Notes: generated from the sequence alone by a model not told the origin. A stretch of 64,000 nucleotides of DNA from Bromus sterilis (GCA_950022295.1 OX465597.1:381827016-381891015), one strand, 5' to 3'. Shown: positions 45,242-59,394, numbered from the stretch's first letter. Program-made: numbers and translations.

Positions 45242-48200
45242 TGTCGGGACCCGGGGTTAGCGTATGCAAGTTCAGTTAAGACATAGTCATATGGAGAGCC
45301 GAGAACCGTACCCACTTTTCTAAGCAGACAAGGCCAAGCACAGAACGTTCTCGGAAAGCATCGTACGTGAGGGGCATCCCATCCAGGCCGGATGATCAAC
45401 TGAGATGGGTCCTCATCGCCCGCACAAAAGTCTAATGATATGGGTGATGAAGTCCCATATTCAAAGACAAGTCGCCTCAACCATACTATCGACTATCTCA
45501 TAACTCTTACATAGACTTACTCCAGCCCGATCACTTAGTCGGGGTCTAGGGCGGGCTCGATCATACCACAAAGTGTGCACGAGACAGAGTCTCGAACAAT
45601 CGCATCGCGATGCCCCAAGCTGCGCACATCTAAGGGCCACTTGGTGTATGAAAGACCGCCAGCCAGATCACAACTAAGGTCTCGAAAACCCATACAAAGA
45701 CATGCATGTTATAAACATACACGCAGCACACATGCCTTGTATGAACAGTAGGTATCATTGCAATTCTCTACAAAGTATACATTTTTATTGATAACTCTTA
45801 TAGAGTGCACACAGAGATCACAAACATGTGATCCAACATTACAACAACAAGCGGAAGCAAAGTATGTCTGAGTACAGACAAGTTTAACAAATGGCTTAAG
45901 AAGCCTTATTTCAACACAAGCCCTCCACGAGGGAACCAGTCGTCTAACTGGAACTAGACTAGCTTGATCTTTAGTCGTCCAGCTCGATGAAGAAGCCACC
46001 TTCGGGGTCAGTGGTTTCATCTAAAACATAGATTAAGCAAACGTGAGTACAAAGTCGTACTCAGCAAGACTTACATAGGAGCTATACTACTCATGCACAT
46101 GTATCAAGGTAAAGGTAGGTGGGGTTTCACTTGCAGAAAAGCCAGCTTTGACTTGGCTAGTCCTGAACTACGAGTACCAGACTTTGAGGTAAGAAGCGTA
46201 CATGAGTCTACTACTTTCTCCAAACAATTACACCACTATGGTCCCTTCCTCGACTTCCCCACGAGAAAGCACGCCATAGCACTCACACTTATCTTGGTGT
46301 GTTTTAGAAGTATCCAGTTCAAGTTGTCTAATAATCAAGCTAAGCTTTCCAAGCAGTCCATAACCGTGGATGTGGCTATTCGAATATTTTTGTTAACCCT
46401 GCAGGGGTGTACCGCTACACACACATGATCATCAGTTATCGCCTTTGATCTCGACACCATTCAAGGGGTGCCAGCGAGGATGCTCACCACAACTGTTACC
46501 TCATAGCCTATCTAGTCCGAGAAAGCCGCCTACTTGGGTTGGCCACCACTATCGTGAACCCGGCCGGTTTACCGAAGTGGACCCAAGTGATGTGTGCGTG
46601 GTGCATAAGCCGGTCTCAGATGAGCCGTTCTCTCACTTAGCAGCCAGGCCACAGACCTACCAGAACTCCGAACTATTGCGACATCTGGACATCGAAAGGG
46701 ATGAGTTAATAGGTTGAGAGGGGTCAGTGAGCCCAATGTGTGGTTGTACTCTTCATCTTGGATCACCACAGAAGAACTCGGACTTAGGGAGGTGTTCAAC
46801 GAGACAACCCACCGTGTACTCCTACACAGCCTCTCATCGTTCACCTTGTATTAGGGTAGATTCACCAACACTTTTCTACCATCATCATCATGATCACTAC
46901 CATCCCGACTCACATAACAGTATCATCATGGTATCACTCTAAGCATGCAATAAGCAGTAACAATTGCAGGGGCCACATGGTATCAATCAACTCCTACAGT
47001 TGCTAGGATTGTGGTTTGCCTACTACTGTGACAAATGATAGGTCATGCAAAGGAATGGGTTCATCTATGCGGTAGAAACGTAGCATGGTAATCATCTTAT
47101 ACAATGCATAAGCGAGACATGAGAGGGAAGTGGGATTTTATCGACATGATCAATGGGGGTTTGCTTGCCTTGCTGACGAGGTTTCGATAACGGTGTCTTC
47201 ATCGAAGGGGGTGGCCTCCGATTCCGGTTGCACGTCTATTAGCAACATGACAATCATAGGATCAACACAATGTACAATGCACAATCACATGAATAAGATT
47301 GTAATGGTGATGTTCATGGTACCGATGTGTTGAGCATTCCATTTAAAAGGAGTATATTGCATTTGAAATGAAAATTCAAACTCCATTTGATTTATCGATG
47401 AAATTCAAATGCATTTGAATGCATGAATGTTCATTTGAAAAAGCTGATCATGAAGTGATGTTGTATAGTTGAAATAAAGCTTCTGATGTGTGGATGAATC
47501 CATCTAAAATAAATTTGTTGCAAAGTCATTTGCAAATTCACTCCAAATTTGAATTTGAAAAGGATCCATATGCATGTTTGCTACTGTTCACCCATTTTGA
47601 AATGGTCAAACATAGAAACAAGTTGCATATTCATAATCCTTGTATTTTTCTGATAATTTTAGACATATTATTTTTCCAATTTGGAGTTAATATGAATTAG
47701 TTATTGAATTTCAAAGTTTAAAGCATTTTCTGGAATTTTCTGAATTAAATAAATTGTTTTAACTGCTTTACTGCGTCAGCATGGCGTCAGCAGGGGGCTG
47801 ACCAGTGGGGTCGGGGTGTCAGTGGGGGTTAAATTAACCCGGTTAGTTAAGTTAACCAGGGGGTTAGTTAGTGGCCTTGGGCCCACGGTTCAGTGTCACT
47901 AGGGTGCTGGTTAGTGCTAATTAAACACGGCCACGTCGGCCCGCCGGCGTTGAGCCGCCGGTGACTACGGGCACGGCGGAGGGCTCGCCGGAAGAGGTTC
48001 TCGACCACCTCTGGGCACGCCGCCACCATTAGGATGAAGCCCGCGCAAGCGCGAGTCCATCTGGCCATAGCAGCGCCACAGGGGTGGACGGAATCCACGC
48101 CGGCGACGAGCTTGGCGGCGGCCGTGGCTTGGGTTTGACGCAGACGTCGCTGTACTTCACGAAAACGAGCGTGGACGAGTGCAACGTGATGCTGAGGCGA

Positions 48201-49306
48201 CAAGGAATGTTATGCGCACATGAGAGAGAACAGAGGGGCACAGGGAGGAGCTCTAGGTCGTCCATGGCGGCGACGGAGCTCGGCCCCCATGGTGGAATGG
48301 CACAGAGGACGCTAGGGCTCGCGTTAACTTGGGGAAAACAGGGAGAAGCTCACCCTGAGCTCAATTGTGCAGGCGGTGAGGCGAACGGTGGCGCGAAGGA
48401 GACGAATTCGTCGGCGGGATCTCGCGGGTCCGGCGACAGCTCGTTGAAGAATCCGGTGGCTACAGGGGCTCCGGCCTCGATTCCCTTTGCACGGCGATGA
48501 AGACGACAGTGTAGAGCTCAATGGACAAGGCGGCCTGGGCTAGCTCGGCCAGTGGCCGCGTCGGAGCACGGCGGCCGCTCCGGCTAGGCTCGGTGGTGCG
48601 CGAAAACGACGACGAGGAGGAAGGGGGTGAGCCAGAGGAGGGGAGGAAAGGAGAGGGGGCCTTCCAGGCGTCGTCTTGGCGAGGAGATAAGCTCGGGGGA
48701 GAGGCGTAGACGGCCTGGCCGTCGCGGTGTCGTCGGCGTGCTCGGCATGCTCGACAGCGAGCAGGTTGAGGAAGGCGATAACTGCACCGGGTGGGCTGGG
48801 TCGTGGAAGGTAAGTTGGGCCCGAGGCCCAGGTAAGTGGGCCCACTTCTGTTTTCCCTTTTCTGCTGTAATTGTTTCTGTTTTTCTTTTCTTTAAATTTG
48901 TTTTGGCTATGATAAAATATCAAACCATTTTATAAAATGTTGAAACTTTTTATATGGCCTCATAATAATATAGACTAGCCACTTATAAAGTTTGAACATT
49001 TTTAAAATTCAAATAATTTGAATCTTAACTCAAATAGGGGTTTTTAATTAATTCCAAGGCACTGTTTGAATATTTGAAAAATCCATGAGCATGGAATTGC
49101 TACCATATCACTTTATATGTGATCCCACTCATTTATGGGACTTTTCAAAAATGCAAAAGGAATTTTTGGAGCAACTTTTTATCTGGCCATTTGAATTAAA
49201 TTCAACTGGGGGTGTTCTCTCTCCCATTTTGATTTCTTTTTCAATTTTTATCATGATGCAAAGGCCTATGCTTAACCTAGCACATACCTAACTTGGGGTT
49301 GTGACA
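45242..49306 (-). repeat. Chromovirus LTR A (4.07 kb, 3' LTR in element sense)
   Basis: In element sense it starts TGTCACAACCCC directly after the purine-rich tract at the end of pol and ends CCGGGTCCCGACA, so the termini are TGTC/GACA. It contains several open frames (for example 48084-48500 and 48540-48923) that I regard as non-coding. Much of it recurs at 52592-56389 as LTR B. The block border 45235-45240 (CCACTA) also occurs at 59389-59394. Confidence 0.8.
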
Positions 49307-52193
49307 ACTCGCCCCAACTCAAAAGAAGCTCGTCCCGAGATTCAGAAGTCTGCGGGAGGAAGGAGGGGTACTCGGTACTGAGACAGTCTTCTCTTTCCCA
49401 CGTGGCTTCTCTCTCAGAGTGGTGTGACCACTGAACTTTCAGAAACTTGATCTGATTTCGGCGAGTGACACGCTCTGCGGAATGGAGAATACGAACGGGG
49501 TATTCTCGATAAGAAAGGTCATCTTGTAGATCAAGCGTTTCATGGTCGACTTCGCGGATGGGGTCCTTGAAGCAACGCCTGAGTTGTGACACATGGAATA
49601 CATCATGTACTCGGGAAAGGTGCGGGGGTAGTTCAAGTTGGTAGGCAACTTCTCCATGTTTAGCAATAATGCGGAAAGGTCCGATGTAACGTGGGGCCAA
49701 CTTGCCTTTGATACCGAATCTTTGGGTTCCCTTCAGAGGAGTAACCCGAATGTAAGCCTTCTCATCCAGATTGTAGCTTTCTTGCCTATGATGACGATCA
49801 TAGTAGCTTTTCTGATGAGACTGGGCTGCTTTCAATTGATCACGAACAATGCGAACTTGCTCTTCTGCTTCCTTGATCATATCCGGTCCAAAGAATTGTC
49901 TTTCACCGGTTTCTGACCAGTTAAGGGGTGTTCGGGATCGTCGTCCATATAGGAGTTCAAAAGGAGCCATGTTCAGACTAGATTGAAAACTATTGTTATA
50001 AGCAAATTCGGCGAATGGCAGAGACTTCTCCCAATTCTTTCCGAATGAGATAACACAAGCTCTGAGCATGTCTTCAAGAATTTGGTTAACCCTTTCGACT
50101 TGACCACTAGACTGAGGATGGAAAGCCGTACTAAAGGAGAGATGAGTTCCCATAGCATGTTGGAAGCTTCCCCAAAATCTAGAGGTGAAAAGGCTACCGC
50201 GATCAGAATTGATCTCCAAAAAAACACCGTGAAGGGACACAATTCTAGAGACGTACAAGTCTGCTGACTGGCTAGTATTTATAGACTCGCGAACTGGAAG
50301 GAAGTGAGCAACTTTGGAAAGCCTATCTATGGCAACGAAGATGGCATTGTTTCCTTTCTGGGTTTTTGGAAAGCCGGTGATGAAGTCCATACGAACTTTG
50401 TCCCATTTCCACTCGGGAATAGACAAAGGTTGAAGTGTGCCAGCAGGTCTTTGATGTTCTGCCTTAATGCGACGACAAACATCACATTCGGCAACAAATT
50501 GAGCAATGTCTCTCTTCATCCTAGTCCACCAAAATCTCTGGCGTAGATCTCGGTACATTTTTGTGCTACCAGGATGAATCGAGAGGGGTGTGTCATGGGC
50601 TTCCTTGAGGATGAGTTGCCTTAGTTCCCTATTCTTAGGTACTACCAAACGATTTCCAAAGAATACCGTTCCTTTACTATCTGTGGAGAAACATTTAGCA
50701 ACTCCGCTAGCAATGTTCTCCTTGATCCGGCGTACACCTCGTGCACGCCTTTGGGCAACTATGATTTGATCCTCAAGGGTTGGTTTCGCCACCAAGTTGA
50801 AAAGAGATCCACGAGGAACAATCTCGAGGTTGAGCTTTCGAAATTCCTCATGAAGAAGTGGTTGATACTGTTGTAACATGAGGTTGTTACAATACGACTT
50901 ACGACTTAGTGCATCAGCCATGACATTGGCTTTGCCTGGGGTGTAAGAAATTCCTAAGTCATAATCTTTTATAAACTCAATCCAGCGTCTTTGCCTGAGA
51001 TTAAGATCTGGCTGGGTGAATATATATTTGAGGCTTTGGTGGTCGGAATAGATCTCGCAACGGTTACCAAGGAGGTAATGTCGCCAAGTTGTTAGGGCAT
51101 GAACTACGGCAGCGAGTTCAAGGTCATGGGTAGGATAGTTCTCTTCATGTGGCCGCAACTGGCGTGAAGCATAAGCTACCACATGTCGATCTTGCAGAAG
51201 TATGCATCCTAACCCTTGCCGTGATGCGTCACAATAGATCTCGAAATCCTTTTTGGTGTCTAGAGGTGCAAGTACGGGTGCAGAAGTCAACCTTCTTTTT
51301 AGCTCTTGAAAGCTTTCCTCGCACTTGGGAGTCCATAGGAATTTCTTATCTTTCTTGAGGAGTTCAGTTAGAGGCTTTGCAACTTTAGAAAAGTTCTCGA
51401 CGAAGCGACGGCAATAGCTGGCTAGGCCAAGAAAACTCCTAACTTGCTTAACCGATTCAGGTGGAGTCCAGTCAAGGACGGCCTGAACTCTCTCGGGATT
51501 CACAGCAATGCCTTTTGCAGAAATCACGTGGCCTAAGTAGGTCACTTCTGGTAGCCAAAATTCACACTTGGAGAATTTAGCATACAGGCGATGCTCTCTA
51601 AGTTTCATCAATACCAGCCTTAGGTGTTTGGCATGTTCTTCTTCGTTCTTCGAGTAGATGAGAATGTCATCGAGATAAACCACAACAAATTTATCTAAGT
51701 ACTCCATGAAGATCGAATTCATCATGCGTGAGAAAGTGGCGGGGGCATTGGTTAAACCAAAGGACATGACGGTGTACTCGTAAAGACCATAACGAGTAGT
51801 AAAAGCCGTTTTTGGAATGTCCTCGTTTCGGATTTTGATTTGATGATAACCTAATCTCAAATCCATCTTGGAGAAGACAGAGGATCCTGCAAGTTGATCA
51901 TAAAGATCATTGATCCTGGGCAATGGGTACTTGTTCTTTATCGTTGCTAAATTTAGCGGGCGATAGTCTACGCACATCCTTTCTGTTCCATCTTTCTTCG
52001 TTACGAACAGAACGGGGCAACCCCATGGCGATAAGATAGGGCGGATGAAGCCTTTTTCCAACAAAGCTTCCAGTTAGGTTTTAAGCTCAGCTAACTCACG
52101 TGGGGCCATTTTGTATGGGCGTCTAGAAATTGGTGCGGGTCCTGGTACAAGATCCACTATAAACTCTACACATCTGTCGGGTGGCTAGGTTTA
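49272..52193 (-). pseudogene. Chromovirus pol A: RT, RNase H, integrase, chromodomain; gag and protease absent
   Basis: A 930-codon frame (52064 to 49272) is open. It has RT with YLDD (130-133), RNase H acidic residues D279, E316, D341 and D384, and integrase HHCC zinc ligands H490, H497, C527 and C530. The integrase D560-D621-E657 has the D,D35E spacing. A C-terminal chromodomain-like end (WEREDCLSTEYP) points to the Tekay/Del type chromoviruses. Upstream the homology continues through PYKMAPRELAELKT to a TAA at 52074-52076, where relatives have a Gln codon. It then reaches PPDR just after a TAG near 52190, where homology ends. So gag, protease and the RT N-terminus are cut off. The frame's stop codon lies 35 bp inside LTR A. 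Confidence 0.9.
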
Positions 52194-52394
52194 AGGGGTT
52201 GGATCTCTAGATAGCTTCCTAGAGGATGACCAAGGTTTACTAGGGGCTACAACAGATATGTTAGAGTAGCAAAGTACCCCAACATGATGGTTAGTGTGGT
52301 TCTTCTGGCAAGAAGACATCTAAAGTGGGAGAAAGAGCTGCAAATGAAACACTATAGGTTTCTAGAAGAAAACCTACATCAAACTCTATGGAAC
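52194..52394 (-). mobile_element. Remnant between pol A and LTR B
   Basis: The first 100 bp ('ggatctctagatagcttcct' to 'accccaacatgatggtta') recur next to pol B at 59280-59375, so the deletion that removed gag predates the duplication. The rest is unique. No tRNA primer-binding site is visible. Confidence 0.6.
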
Positions 52395-55300
52395 TGTCGG
52401 GAATGCCACCTAGAAGTTCTTCTAAAAGGACAACCGAAAAAGATAGAAGGATTTTGCAAATGCATCAGATTATGTAGAAACCTGGGATGACTCGGACAGC
52501 ATAACGGATGTAATTGTAAGAAATGTCTTTTCTTGTAATGTAGAAACAACACTTACATAATACGATGTAAGAAATCAGGAAGCATAACCACTCAGAAAGC
52601 ATCGAACGTGAGGGGCATCCCATCCAGGCCGGATGATCAACTGAAATGGGTCCTCATCGTCCGCACACAAGTCTAAATGATATGGGTGGTGAACTCCCAT
52701 ACTCATAGACAAGTCGCCTCAACCATACTATCGATTGTATTATAACCCTTACATAGACTTACTCCAGCCCGATCACTTAGTCGGGGTCTAGGGCGGGCTC
52801 GATCATACATCAAAGTGTGCACGAGACAGAGTCTCGAACAATTGCATCGCGATGCCCCAAGCTGCGCACATCTAAGGGCCACTTGGTGTATAAAAGACCG
52901 CCAGCCAGATCACAACTAAGGTCTCGAAAACCCATACTAAGACATGCATGTTATAAACATACACGCAACACACATGCCTTGTATGAACAGCAGGTATCAT
53001 TGCAATTCTCTACAAAGTATACATCTTTATTAATAACTCTTACAGAGTGCACACAGAGATCACAAGCATGTGCCAACATTACAACAAACAAGTGGAAGAA
53101 AAGTAGGTCTGAGTACAGAAAAGTTTAACAAATGGCTTAGAGAAGCCTTATCTAAAAACAAGCCCTCCACGAGGGAACCAGTCGTCTGACTGGGACTACA
53201 CTAGCTTGGTCTTGGTCTGAGTCTTCATTCTTCGAGCTTCGGGTAGAAGCCACCATCGGGATCGGTGGGTTCATCTAAAACATAGATTAAGCAAACGTGA
53301 GTACAAAATCGTACTCAGACAGACTTACATAGGAGCAATACTACTCATGCATATGTATCAAGGTAAAGGGAGGTGGGGTTTCACTTGCAGAAGTGCCCTC
53401 TTTGACTTGGCTAGTCCTGAACTACGAGTACCAGACTTGAGGTAAGAAGCGTACACGAGTCTACTACATCTCTTCAACCAATACACCACTATGGTTACTT
53501 CCTCGACTTCCCCACGAGAAGCACACCATAGCACTCACGCTTATCTTGGTGTGTTTTAGAAGTATCCAGTTCAAGTTGTCTAATAATCAAGCTAAGCTTT
53601 CCAAGCAGTCCTTAACCGCGGACGCGGCTATTCGAATAGTTTTGTTAACCCTACAGGGGTGTACCGCTACACACACACACTCATCAGTTACCTCCTGGGA
53701 GTGGGACCCTTCAAGCGGGTACCGGCGAGGATGTTGCCACGACACTTCGCCCACAGCTCCGTTCTAGTCCAGAGAGTCGCCTATTTGAGGGGGATCCGTA
53801 TGGAAGTCCGGCCGAGGTTCCAGTATAGCCTCAAACGATGTGTGCAGGGTCCCAAGCCGGTCTTGAAAAGTCGTTCATCCACTTCGCAGACCGTGCCACA
53901 GCCCTACCAGAACTCCGAACTAATGCGACTCCTGGGGTTCGAACGGGGTGAGGTACTAGGTCGAGAGGGGTCAGTGAGCCCAATGTGTGGTTGTACTCTT
54001 CTTCTTGGATCACCACACAAGAACTCGGACTTAAGGCGGTGTTCAACGAGACAACCCACTGTGTACTCCTACACAGCCTCTCATCGTTCACCTTGTATTA
54101 GGGTAGATTCACCAACACATTTCACTTTCATCAACACCATGTTTATCATCATCCCGACTCACATCAAAAGCAACCTCATTGTACCACTAAGCATGCAATA
54201 AGCAGTAACAGTTGCAGGGGTCACATGATATCAACCAACTCCTACATCTGCTAGGATTGTGGTTTGCTTACTACTGTGGCAAGATGATAGGTCATTCAAA
54301 GGATATGGGTTCAACTATGCGGTAGAAAAGTTATCATGGTGATCATCCTAAACAATGCATAAGCGAGACATGAGAGGGAAGTGGGATTTTATCGACATGA
54401 TCAAAGGGGTTTTGCTTGCCTTGCTGACGAGGTTTCGATAACGGTGTCTTCAACGAAGGGGGCAGCCTCCTGCTCCGGTTCCACCTCTACTCGACAAACA
54501 ACAAACAAGGAAGCAATATAAATACAATGCACAAACACATGGTTGAAGGTTGAAACTTGATGTATATGTTTCTGATGTGTTTGGGCAATTCCATTTAAAT
54601 GGAGTATATTGCAAATTGAATTGCAAATTCAAACTCCATTTTGAATTCAATTTAGTCAAGTTGCATATGACATTATTTGATCAAGTTAAACCATTTTGAA
54701 ATGGTTATGATATGCCTCTGATGTGTGTTTGAAATGTAGTATGTTGATATGGTTCAAAATGCAAAAGCATTTGAATTAATTCCATTTAAATCAAATAGCA
54801 AATGCTACTGATCACATTTTAAATTCAACTCAAACGAAGTTTAAAGTTGGATATTTGGATAGGTTATTTTCTCCTGATCATTTTTCATATATTATTTGTT
54901 CAATTTGGAGTTAATATGAAATTTCTATGATTTTTCAAAGTTTCAGCCATTTTCTGCCTTTTCTGGAATTTCTGTAATTCTTTTTAATCTGTTTTTCTGT
55001 TTACTTCGTCATCATGAGGTCAGGATGACGCAAGGGGGGGGGCTGACAACAGGGGCCCACCTGTAAGTGGTTCTGGGGTTAATCCCCGTTTAATTAAAAT
55101 TAAATAGAGGATTAAGGGGGCTGGGACCCACCTGTCATTGGCTAAAGAGGGGGATTAGGAGGGGGGGGGGTTAGCTCTAATGGCCACCCGGCCGGCGGCT
55201 AGCCGGCGGCAGCCACGGGACATGGCGGCGCCCATGCAGCAGATGGATCTGGCCACGGGGAGGCACGGGGAGACCCCCAGAATGCTCCTCGTGCACTTCC

Positions 55301-56389
55301 GCGTCTTCTGGTGTCCACGGGGAGGCACGGGGGGCACCGTAGCCTTGCCGGCTTCGAGCACAGGCGGCGGCCGTGCTCGGGCTCGACGGAGCGGTTGACA
55401 GAGAACGCTAGAGCGAGCGGGGCTTTGGGAGAAAATGTGCGCGAGCTCACCCTGGATGCAGAGGTGTGGACGAGGAAGCCGGGGATGCAGCGGCGGAGAA
55501 ACAATTCCTCGCCGGAGTTCGAAAACCGAGGCGGACGAAGTTGGAGCTGGCGTCGCCGGAGTGGCTTCTCGGCTCCAATTGGGGGTTCAAGATGGCGTAG
55601 AAGGCCTCGGTGGAGCTGCTGGACATGCCCTCGCGGCGAGCAGGGCACGGTGGCCGCGTGGACGCTCGAAGGCGGCGACGGTGGCGCTCGGTTCCTCGCA
55701 GGATTTCGCACGGGAGAGAGAGGAGGAAGTCCAGAGGAAGGGGGAAATGGAAGGGGAGCACAGGGAGGCTCCACGGCGCGGATAAGGGCGCGGGAGGCAG
55801 CCAGGCAGCTGCCTGGCAGCCATGCCGTGGCCGCCGGCGAGGTGCCTGCCTGCCTGGCCAGGGAAGAAGACATGGGTGCCCCTGGCGGGCTGGGCCGGCT
55901 TTGGCTAGCTGGCTGGGCCAAATGGGCCAGAGGTAAGTGAGGTGAGTTCCTTTCCCTTTTTCTTTTATTGTTTTTTGTTTCTTTGTTTTGTTTTTTGTAA
56001 AAATACCCAAACATTTTTAAAAATCCCCAAATTTTTATCTTGGACATATGTGACATAGTACTAGCCACTCCCAAGTTTTGGAGATTTTTGGAATTCAAAT
56101 TATTTGAATCCAATTCAAATAACATTTAAATTTAATTTCCAAGCCTCTGTTTGAATATTTGAAAAATCCATGAGCATGGGTTTGACTCCAAATCATTTTA
56201 AAAATGATCATACTCATTTATAGGACTTTTCAAAATTGTTTGGAGGAATTTTGGAAAAACTTTTTATCTGGCCTTTTATTTAAATTCTTTTTGAGGCTTT
56301 TCCGAATCCCCAATTCTTAAACAAAGAATTTAAACATGATGCAATTATTTCTAGCAATAAAAGCACATACCAAAACTAGGGTTGTGAAA
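52395..56389 (-). repeat. Chromovirus LTR B (about 4.0 kb)
   Basis: 'gaaagcatcgaacgtgaggg' (52595) onward aligns with LTR A at 45355 with many small differences and indels. The probable inner end is TGTCGGGAATGCC at 52395, and the other end 'gttgtgaaa' at 56389 is mutated from GTTGTGACA. It separates pol A from pol B. The open frame at 55199-56125 lies inside it and has no recognisable domain. Confidence 0.75.
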
Positions 56390-59283
56390 ACTCGCCCCAC
56401 TCAAAAGAATCTCGTCCCGAGATTCAGAAGTCTGCGGGAGGAAGGAGGGGTACTCGGCACTGAGACGGTCTTCTCTTTCCCACGTAGCTTCTCTCTCAGA
56501 GTGGTGTGACCACTGAACTTTCAGAAACTTGATCTTCTTTCGGCGAGTGACACGCTCTGCGGAATCAAGAATACGAACGGGGTATTCTCGATAAGAAAGG
56601 TCATCTTGGAGATCAAGCGTTTCATGGTCGACTTCGCGGATGGGGTCCTTGAAGCAACGCCTGAGTTGGGACACATGGAATACATCATGTACTCGGGAAA
56701 GGTGCGGGGGTAGTTCAAGTTGGTAGGCAACTTCTCCACGTTTAGCAAGAATGCGGAAAGGTCCGATGTAACGTGGGGCCTACTTGCCTTTGATACCGAT
56801 TCTTTGGGTTCCCTTCAGAGGAGTAACCCGGAGGTAAGCCTTCTCATCCAGATTGTAGCTTTCTTACCTATGATGACGATCATAGTAGCTTTTCTAACGA
56901 GACTGGGCTGCTTTCAATTGATCACGAACAATGCGAACTTTCTCTTCTGCTTCCTTGATCATATCCGGTCCAAAGAATTGTCTTTAACCGGTTTCTGACC
57001 AGTTAAGGGGTGTTCGACATCGTCGTCCATAAAGGAGTTCAAAAGGAGCCATGTTCAGACTAGATTGAAAACTATTGTTATAAGCAAATTCGGCAAATGG
57101 AAGAGACTTCTCCCAATTCTTTCGGAATGATATAACACAAGCTCTGAGCATGTCTTCAAGAATTTTGTTATCCCTTTCGACTTGACCGCTAGACTGAGGA
57201 TGGAAAGCCGTACTAAAGGAGAGATGAGTTCCCATAGCATGTTGGAAGCTTCCCCAAAATCTAGAGGTGAAAAGGCTACCACGATCAGAATTGATTTCCA
57301 AAGGAACACCGTGAAGGGATACAATTCTAGAGACGTACAAGTCCGCTAACTGACTAGCAGTTATAGACTCGCGAACGGGAAGGAAGTGAGCAACTTTGGA
57401 AAGCCTATCTATGACAACGAAGGTGGCATCGTTTCCTTTCTGGGTTTTTGGAAAGCCGGTGATGAAGTCCATACCGACTTTGTCCCATTTCCACTCTGGA
57501 ATAGGAAAAGGATTAAGTGTACCAGCAGGTCTTTGATGCTCTGCCTTAATGCGACGACAAACATCACATTCGGCAACAAATTGAGCAATGTCTCTCTTCA
57601 TCCTAGTCCACCAAAATCTCTGGCGTAGATCTCGGTACATTTTTGTGCTACCGGGATGAATCGAGAGGGGTGTGTCATGGGCTTCTTTGAGGATGAGTTG
57701 CCTTAGTTCCCTATTCTTAGGTACTACCAAACGATTTCCAAAGAATACCGTTCCTTTACTATCCGTGGAGAAACATTTAGCAACTCCGCTAGCAATGTTC
57801 TCCTTGATCCGGCGTACACCTCGTGCACGTCTTTGGGAAACTATGATTTGATCCTCAAGGGTTGGTTTCGCCACCAAGTTGAAAAGAGAGCCACGAGGAA
57901 CAATCTCGAGATTAAGCTTTCGAAATTCCTCATGAAGAAGTGGTTGATATTGTTGTAACATGAGGTTGTTACAATACGACTTACGACTTAGTGCATCAGC
58001 CATGACATTGGCTTTTCCTGGGGTGTAAGAAATTCCTACGTCGTAATCTTTTATCAACTCAATCCATTGTCTTTGCCTGAGATTAAGATCTGGCTGGGTG
58101 AATATGTATTTGAGGCTTTGGTGGTCGGAATAGATCTCACAACGATTACCAAGGAGGTAATGTCGCCAAGTTGTTAGGGCATGAACTACGGCAGCGAGTT
58201 CAAGATCGTGGGTAGGATAGTTCTCTTCATGTGGCCGCAAGTGGCGTGAAGCATAAGCTACCACATGTCTATCTTGCATAATTATGCATCCTAACCCTTG
58301 CCGTGATGCGTCACAATAGATCTCGAAATCATTTTTGGTGTCTGGAGGTGCAAGTACGGGTGCAGAAGTCAATCTTCTTTTTAGCTCTTGAAAGCTTTCC
58401 TCGCACTTGGAAGTCCATAGGAATTTTTATCTTTCTTGAGGAGTTCAGTCAGAGGCTTTGCAACTTTAGAAAAGTTCTCGACGAAGCGACGACAATAGCT
58501 GGCTAGGCCAAGAAAACTCCTAACTTGCTTAACCGATTCAGGTGGAGTCCAGTCAAGGACGGCCTGAACTCTCTCGGGATTCACAGCAATGCCTTTTGCA
58601 GAAATCACGTGGCCTAAGTAGGTCACTTCTGGTAGCCAAAATTCACACTTGGAGAATTTAGCATACAGGCGATGCTCTCTAAGTTTCATCAATACCAGCC
58701 TTAGGTGTTTGGCATGTTCTTCTTCGTTCTTCGAGTAGATGAGAATGTCATCGAGATAAACCACAACAAATTTATCTAAGTACTCCATGAAGATCGAATT
58801 CATCATGCGTGAGAAAGTGGCGGGGGCATTGGTTAAACCAAAGGACATGACGGTGTACTCGTAAAGACCATAACGAGTAGTAAAAGCCGTTTTTGGAATG
58901 TCCTCGTTTCGGATCTTGATTTGATGATAACCTAATCTCAAATCCATCTTGGAGAAGACAGAGGATCCTGCAAGTTGATCATAAAGATCATTGATCCTGG
59001 GCAATGGTTACTTGTTCTTTATCGTCGCTAAATTTAGCGGGCGATAGTCTACACACATCCTTTCTGTTCCATCTTTCTTCGTTACGAACAGAACGGGGCA
59101 ACCCCATGGCGATGAGATAGGGCGGATGAAGCCTTTTTCCAACAAAGCTTCCAGTTAGGTTTTAAGCTCAGCTAACTCACGTGGGGCCATTTTGTATGGG
59201 CGTCTAGAAATTGGTGCAGTTCCTGGTACAAGATCCACTATAAACTCTACACATCTGTCGGGTGGCTAGGTTTAAGGGGTTGG
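56351..59283 (-). pseudogene. Chromovirus pol B, copy with extra stops and a frameshift
   Basis: It aligns along its full length with pol A, including YLDD, HHCC and the D,D35E integrase residues. It carries its own damage: TAA at 59008-59010 (within KYPLPR of RT), a one-base deletion near 58425, and stops at 56984-56986, 56864-56866 and 56780-56782. It shares with pol A the TAA (59155-59157) and the TAG at the same truncation point. It is not functional. Confidence 0.88.
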
Positions 59284-59388
59284 ATCTCTAGATAGCTTCC
59301 TAGAGGATGACCAAGGTTTACTAGGGGCTACAACAGATATGTCAGAGTAGCAAAGTACCCCAACACGATGGTTATGTTGGGACGGAAT
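59284..59388 (-). mobile_element. Right border of the chromovirus block
   Basis: The first part matches 52194-52290. The last bases, 'tgttgggacggaat', resemble the start of LTR A (TGTCGGGACC), perhaps a stub of a third LTR. The direct repeat CCACTA (59389-59394) follows. Confidence 0.5.
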
Positions 59389-59394
59389 CCACTA

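Noticed and set aside
48084..48923. Open frames in LTR A as host genes
   Set aside because: The region is inside the 4-kb chromovirus LTR, and its counterpart in LTR B does not keep the same proteins.
55199..56125. 308-codon minus-strand frame in LTR B
   Set aside because: Low-complexity Pro/Arg/Ser-rich translation of a GC-rich LTR; not kept in LTR A.
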